From NCBI RefSeq assembly GCF_017742215.1, contig NZ_JAGHKP010000001.1, forward strand, positions 496,001-560,000: a DNA stretch of 64,000 bases, given 5' to 3'. The position numbers and the translations under genes were made by a program. A model generated the notes under the pieces. The model was not told the DNA's origin. It made no database searches and saw only the letters and a program-made list of their open reading frames with translations. The stretch's first letter is position 1; each line of letters opens with the position of its first letter. Source of the DNA: Chitinophaga chungangae (GTDB lineage: Bacteria > Bacteroidota > Bacteroidia > Chitinophagales > Chitinophagaceae). Shown here in pieces: positions 61,112-64,000 of the stretch.

Positions 61112-62794
61112 ATGGCGGAAAAGAAAAAAAGACCGGTTTGGAAAAGATTGCTGAGGGTATTGTTTTTTATCCTCGGTTTTTTTGTGTTGCTGATCGCGGG
61201 CCTGTTCATATACCTGTACGCCGTGGCGCGCATGCATCCGCCGGAGATCGCGGATAAAAGCAGCCTGCAGTGGCAGCGCAGCGCCCTCGATTCCACCGCT
61301 TTTACGCTCAATAAAAACTGGTTCCGCAAGAGCCGCAGCGGGCTGTATGAAATGTACGTGGAAGGAAGACCTTTCGAAAGAGGCGTGGTATACGGCAAAC
61401 TGGCGGAAGAACTGGTGCGGCGGCAGGAAGATCATTTCACCGAACAGATCGGCAAAATGATCCCCTCCAAAACCTACCAGCACTTTTTGAAATACCTCAT
61501 TGGCTGGTTTAACCGGCATATGGACGAAAACGTGCCGGAAGAATATAAGGAAGAAATTTACGGCGTGTCTTTCGCGGCCAGCTCCGAATACGAGTTCATC
61601 GGCTCCAATTACCAGCGGATCATGAACTATCACGCCGCGCACGATATCGGTCATGCCCTGCAAAACCTGGCGCTGGTGGGCTGTACGTCTTTCGGCACCT
61701 GGAACGACCGCTCGGAAGACAGCTCGCTCATCATCGGCCGCAATTTCGATTTTTACGTGGGCGACAAATTCGCGGAAGATAAGATCGTTGCGTTTTACAA
61801 GCCGGACAAAGGCCACCGTTTTATGTTCATCACCTGGGGAGGCTTTACGGGCGTGGTTTCCGGCATGAACGAACAGGGGCTGACGGTGACGATCAACGCC
61901 GCGAAATCCGGCATCCCTTCAGGATCGGCCACGCCGGTATCGCTGGTGGCGAGAGAAATATTGCAATACGCAAAAAACATACAGGAAGCATACGCCATTG
62001 CGCAGAAAAGAAAAATGTTCGTGTCCGAATCTTTCCTGATCGGCTCGGCGAACGACAACCGCGCCGCCATTATCGAAAAAACGCCGGACGAGCTGGCGCT
62101 GTACGATCCCCATGGCAACGAGATTTCCTGCGCCAATCATTTCCAGAGCAAAACGCTGGGAGCATCCGCCCCCAATAAAGAACAGCTGGAGGAAAGCGCT
62201 TCGCCGTACCGCTACAAACGCCTGCAGGAGCTGCTGGAGCGGAACGGGAAAAACACCGTTCCCAAAACCATCGCCATCCTCCGCGACCGCAAGGGACTGC
62301 ACGATTCGGACATCGGGATGGGCAATGAAAAAGCCCTGAACCAGCTGATCGCGCACCATTCCGTGGTATTTGAGCCGAAGCAGCTGAAAGTATGGGTGAG
62401 CACCGCGCCCTGGCAGTTGGGCGAGTTCGTTGCATACGACCTCAGAAAAGTGTTCGCCATGAACGGCCTGCAAACCGATCATGAGATCTGCGACAGCGCG
62501 CTGAACATACCGGCAGACAGCTTTCTGCAGACGGCGGATTACCGCAAATTCGTGGATTTCCGGGCGCTGAAGGCCGCTGTGATGGACAACCAGCTGATTG
62601 ACGTGGAAAGGCTGGTGGCCGATAATCCTGCTTACTACCACGCGTATGTGCTGGCAGGTGATTATCTTTATCGTCAGAAAGATTACAAACAGGCCAAACA
62701 ATATTACCAGCAAGCGCTCACCAAAGAGATCGCGACGAAAGCCGAGAAAGATCATGTGCTGCAGCGCATTGCGGATTGTGATAAAAATTTATGA
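61112..62794 (+). CDS. C45-type NTN-hydrolase/acyltransferase, membrane anchored
   Basis: A 560-residue protein with one N-terminal membrane helix (LLRVLFFILGFFVLLIAGLF) and a C45/acyl-CoA:6-aminopenicillanic acid acyltransferase-like domain. The probable autocatalytic nucleophile is Cys at about residue 190 (LALVGCTSFGTWND), followed by IIGRNFDFYVG and GFTGVVSGMNEQGLTVTINA. A TPR-like tail ends the protein. The domain makes or breaks amide/ester bonds, so it could join the polyene acid to its alcohol partner; this is a hypothesis. Overlaps acpS. Confidence 0.8.
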   Translation: MAEKKKRPVWKRLLRVLFFILGFFVLLIAGLFIYLYAVARMHPPEIADKSSLQWQRSALDSTAFTLNKNWFRKSRSGLYEMYVEGRPFERGVVYGKLAEELVRRQEDHFTEQIGKMIPSKTYQHFLKYLIGWFNRHMDENVPEEYKEEIYGVSFAASSEYEFIGSNYQRIMNYHAAHDIGHALQNLALVGCTSFGTWNDRSEDSSLIIGRNFDFYVGDKFAEDKIVAFYKPDKGHRFMFITWGGFTGVVSGMNEQGLTVTINAAKSGIPSGSATPVSLVAREILQYAKNIQEAYAIAQKRKMFVSESFLIGSANDNRAAIIEKTPDELALYDPHGNEISCANHFQSKTLGASAPNKEQLEESASPYRYKRLQELLERNGKNTVPKTIAILRDRKGLHDSDIGMGNEKALNQLIAHHSVVFEPKQLKVWVSTAPWQLGEFVAYDLRKVFAMNGLQTDHEICDSALNIPADSFLQTADYRKFVDFRALKAAVMDNQLIDVERLVADNPAYYHAYVLAGDYLYRQKDYKQAKQYYQQALTKEIATKAEKDHVLQRIADCDKNL

Positions 62795-63156
62795 TGCAAG
62801 GCATCGGTACAGATATCGTTGAAGTAGACCGCATCGCCTCCAAGATCGAAAAGGGGCAAGGGTTTCGCGAGCTGGTGTTTACGCCGCTCGAGATCGCTTA
62901 TTGCGAAAAACAGGTGAATAAATTCGAAAATTACGCCGCCCGTTTTGCCGCGAAAGAAGCTTTTCTGAAAGCCCTGGGCACGGGTTATGGCGGAAGCGGC
63001 ATTCATTTTAACGAGATAGAGGTGAGGAACGATGCAGCCGGGAAACCGGGATTGTTCCTCATCGGCAACGCGGCGCCGCGTATGGAAGGGTTGAACGCGC
63101 TGCTGTCCATGTCTCACGTAAAAGCCTTCGCCATGGCCACCGTTGTGATCTTCTAA
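62791..63156 (+). CDS. acpS: Holo-ACP synthase (phosphopantetheinyl transferase)
   Basis: A 121-residue AcpS with GIGTDIVEVDRI and RFAAKEAFLKALGTG motifs. It converts the apo-ACPs to holo form. ATG 62791 overlaps the previous stop (ATGA) and ATG 62794 is an alternative. It may be dedicated to the cluster ACPs or be the only housekeeping copy. Confidence 0.93.
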   Translation: MMQGIGTDIVEVDRIASKIEKGQGFRELVFTPLEIAYCEKQVNKFENYAARFAAKEAFLKALGTGYGGSGIHFNEIEVRNDAAGKPGLFLIGNAAPRMEGLNALLSMSHVKAFAMATVVIF

Positions 63157-63167
63157 CCGGAAAAGTT

Positions 63168-64000
63168 ATGTACATACCTGATATAGAATTGCAGTCACCC
63201 GCCGCCATCCGGCAGTTCCAGGCCAAAGCCCTGCAGCACCAGCTGGGTTACCTGCGGCAATTCTCGCCTTTTTACAAAGAATGGTTCGCCCGCCACAGCA
63301 TCGATACAGACGGCATCCGGGATGTGGAAGACCTCCGCAGGATACCGCCGGTCGGCAAGGAAGAGCTGCAGCAGCGCAACTGGGATTTTTTGTGCGTGGA
63401 CAAAGGCAGGATCGCGGAATACACTTCCACATCAGGTACCCTGGGCAAACCGGTGATCATTCCCCTTACGGAAAAAGACCTGGAGCGCCTTACTTACAAC
63501 GAATTTATTTCCTTCAGCTGCGCAGGCGGCACCGACGAAGATATTTACCAGCTCATGCTCACGCTCGACCGGCAGTTCATGGCCGGCATGGCGTATTATT
63601 CGGGCATCCGGAAAATAGGCGCGGGCGTGCTGCGCGTGGGGCCTGGCGTGCCTTCCATGCAATGGGAGAACATCGCGCGGATACAGCCCACCGTGATCGT
63701 GGCCGTTCCTTCCTTCATGCTCAAACTGATCGCATTCGCGGAGGAACACGGCATCGACATCAACGCGTCTTCCGTTAAAAAAGCCGTTTGCATCGGCGAA
63801 AACATCCGTCATACCGATTACAGCTACAACGTGCTCGGTAAAAAGATCACGGATAAATGGAACATTCAGCTGTTTTCCACCTATGCTTCCACCGAAATGC
63901 AAACCGCCTTTACGGAATGCAAAGCGGGCAGGGGAGGGCATCATCACCCCGAACTGCTTATCGTGGAGCTGCTCGGTGAAAACAACGAGCCCGTGCCGCC
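63168..64000 (+). CDS. Adenylate-forming ligase, PaaK-like, cut by window end
   Basis: The first 277 residues of a phenylacetate-CoA ligase-like enzyme, with the AMP-binding loop TSTSGTLGKPVIIP (about residue 86) and YASTEMQTAFTEC. It starts at ATG 63168, 12 bases after acpS, and has no stop before the window ends. In this setting it is the likely activator of 4-coumarate for loading on ACP or CoA. Confidence 0.85.
   Translation, partial: MYIPDIELQSPAAIRQFQAKALQHQLGYLRQFSPFYKEWFARHSIDTDGIRDVEDLRRIPPVGKEELQQRNWDFLCVDKGRIAEYTSTSGTLGKPVIIPLTEKDLERLTYNEFISFSCAGGTDEDIYQLMLTLDRQFMAGMAYYSGIRKIGAGVLRVGPGVPSMQWENIARIQPTVIVAVPSFMLKLIAFAEEHGIDINASSVKKAVCIGENIRHTDYSYNVLGKKITDKWNIQLFSTYASTEMQTAFTECKAGRGGHHHPELLIVELLGENNEPVP

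Noticed and set aside
1..64000. CRISPR arrays, tRNA or rRNA genes, insertion sequences, prophage
   Set aside because: No regularly spaced repeats beyond those listed, no cloverleaf or rRNA stretch, and no transposase or integrase-like translation was recognised by eye.

Overview
The window is a piece of a Bacteroidota chromosome, most likely from the Chitinophagaceae (Chitinophaga-like). The evidence is the TAnnTTTG-type -7 promoter boxes with TTTG-like -33 boxes, the scarcity of Shine-Dalgarno sequences, SusC-like plug motifs, a T9SS-type C-terminal sorting domain, DUF4270/DUF4907 proteins, LytS/LytTR two-component genes and a flexirubin-type aryl-polyene pigment cluster. The species call is inference; no rRNA or marker tree is available here.

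Region 1 (1-14.8 kb) is a his-trp supra-operon: hisL leader, hisGDCB, trpL leader, trpEGDCFBA, then hisH, a GNAT-HisA fusion, hisF and hisIE. Both operon heads carry a leader peptide (five His codons; tandem Trp codons) and mutually exclusive antiterminator/terminator hairpins, a textbook ribosome-mediated attenuator design. Between the attenuators and the first structural genes, and again at the trpA-hisH junction, sits a short hairpin family with covarying arms (five copies). Each copy begins with ATG and could encode a 3-6 codon mini-ORF. I regard this family as the most novel signal in the window.

Region 2 (14.8-22 kb) holds two tandem TlpA-like periplasmic thiol oxidoreductases, then a BlaI-type regulated unit: two adjacent dyad operators, a carboxypeptidase-regulatory-like secreted protein, BlaI, and a BlaR1-like M56 membrane peptidase fused to a TonB-plug-like domain and a T9SS-type C-terminal domain. 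A minus-strand lipoprotein with both cysteines of formylglycine-generating enzymes follows.

Region 3 (22-39 kb) is mixed: GH1 glycosidase, an outer-membrane protein with a DUF4270 lipoprotein, Kelch lipoprotein, DUF4907 protein, a LytS/LytTR two-component pair preceded by a direct repeat, an AT-rich two-gene cassette with a homopolymer frameshift, cysteine desulfurase, phosphoglucosamine mutase-like enzyme, an LtaS-like membrane sulfatase-fold protein, a methyltransferase, PAP2 phosphatase, ZIP transporter and a CNNM/CorC-type protein.

Region 4 (39-64 kb, running off the end) is a flexirubin/aryl-polyene cluster read in one direction with many overlapping starts and stops. It has a tyrosine ammonia-lyase of the Flavobacterium johnsoniae type, FabG, three complete ketosynthases, one chain-length-factor-like and one truncated ketosynthase, two ACPs, two hotdog dehydratases, a thioesterase, holo-ACP synthase, methyltransferases, a putative flavin halogenase, LolA/lipoprotein/MMPL export functions, a CrtI-like oxidoreductase, an NTN-hydrolase acyltransferase candidate and the start of an adenylate-forming ligase. 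The expected scheme is tyrosine to 4-coumarate, activation onto ACP, type II polyene elongation, ring methylation/halogenation, and transfer to the outer membrane. The dialkylresorcinol genes (darA/darB) are not inside the window.

No tRNA, rRNA, CRISPR array, transposase or phage gene was recognised. No gene-free stretch exceeds 300 bases.
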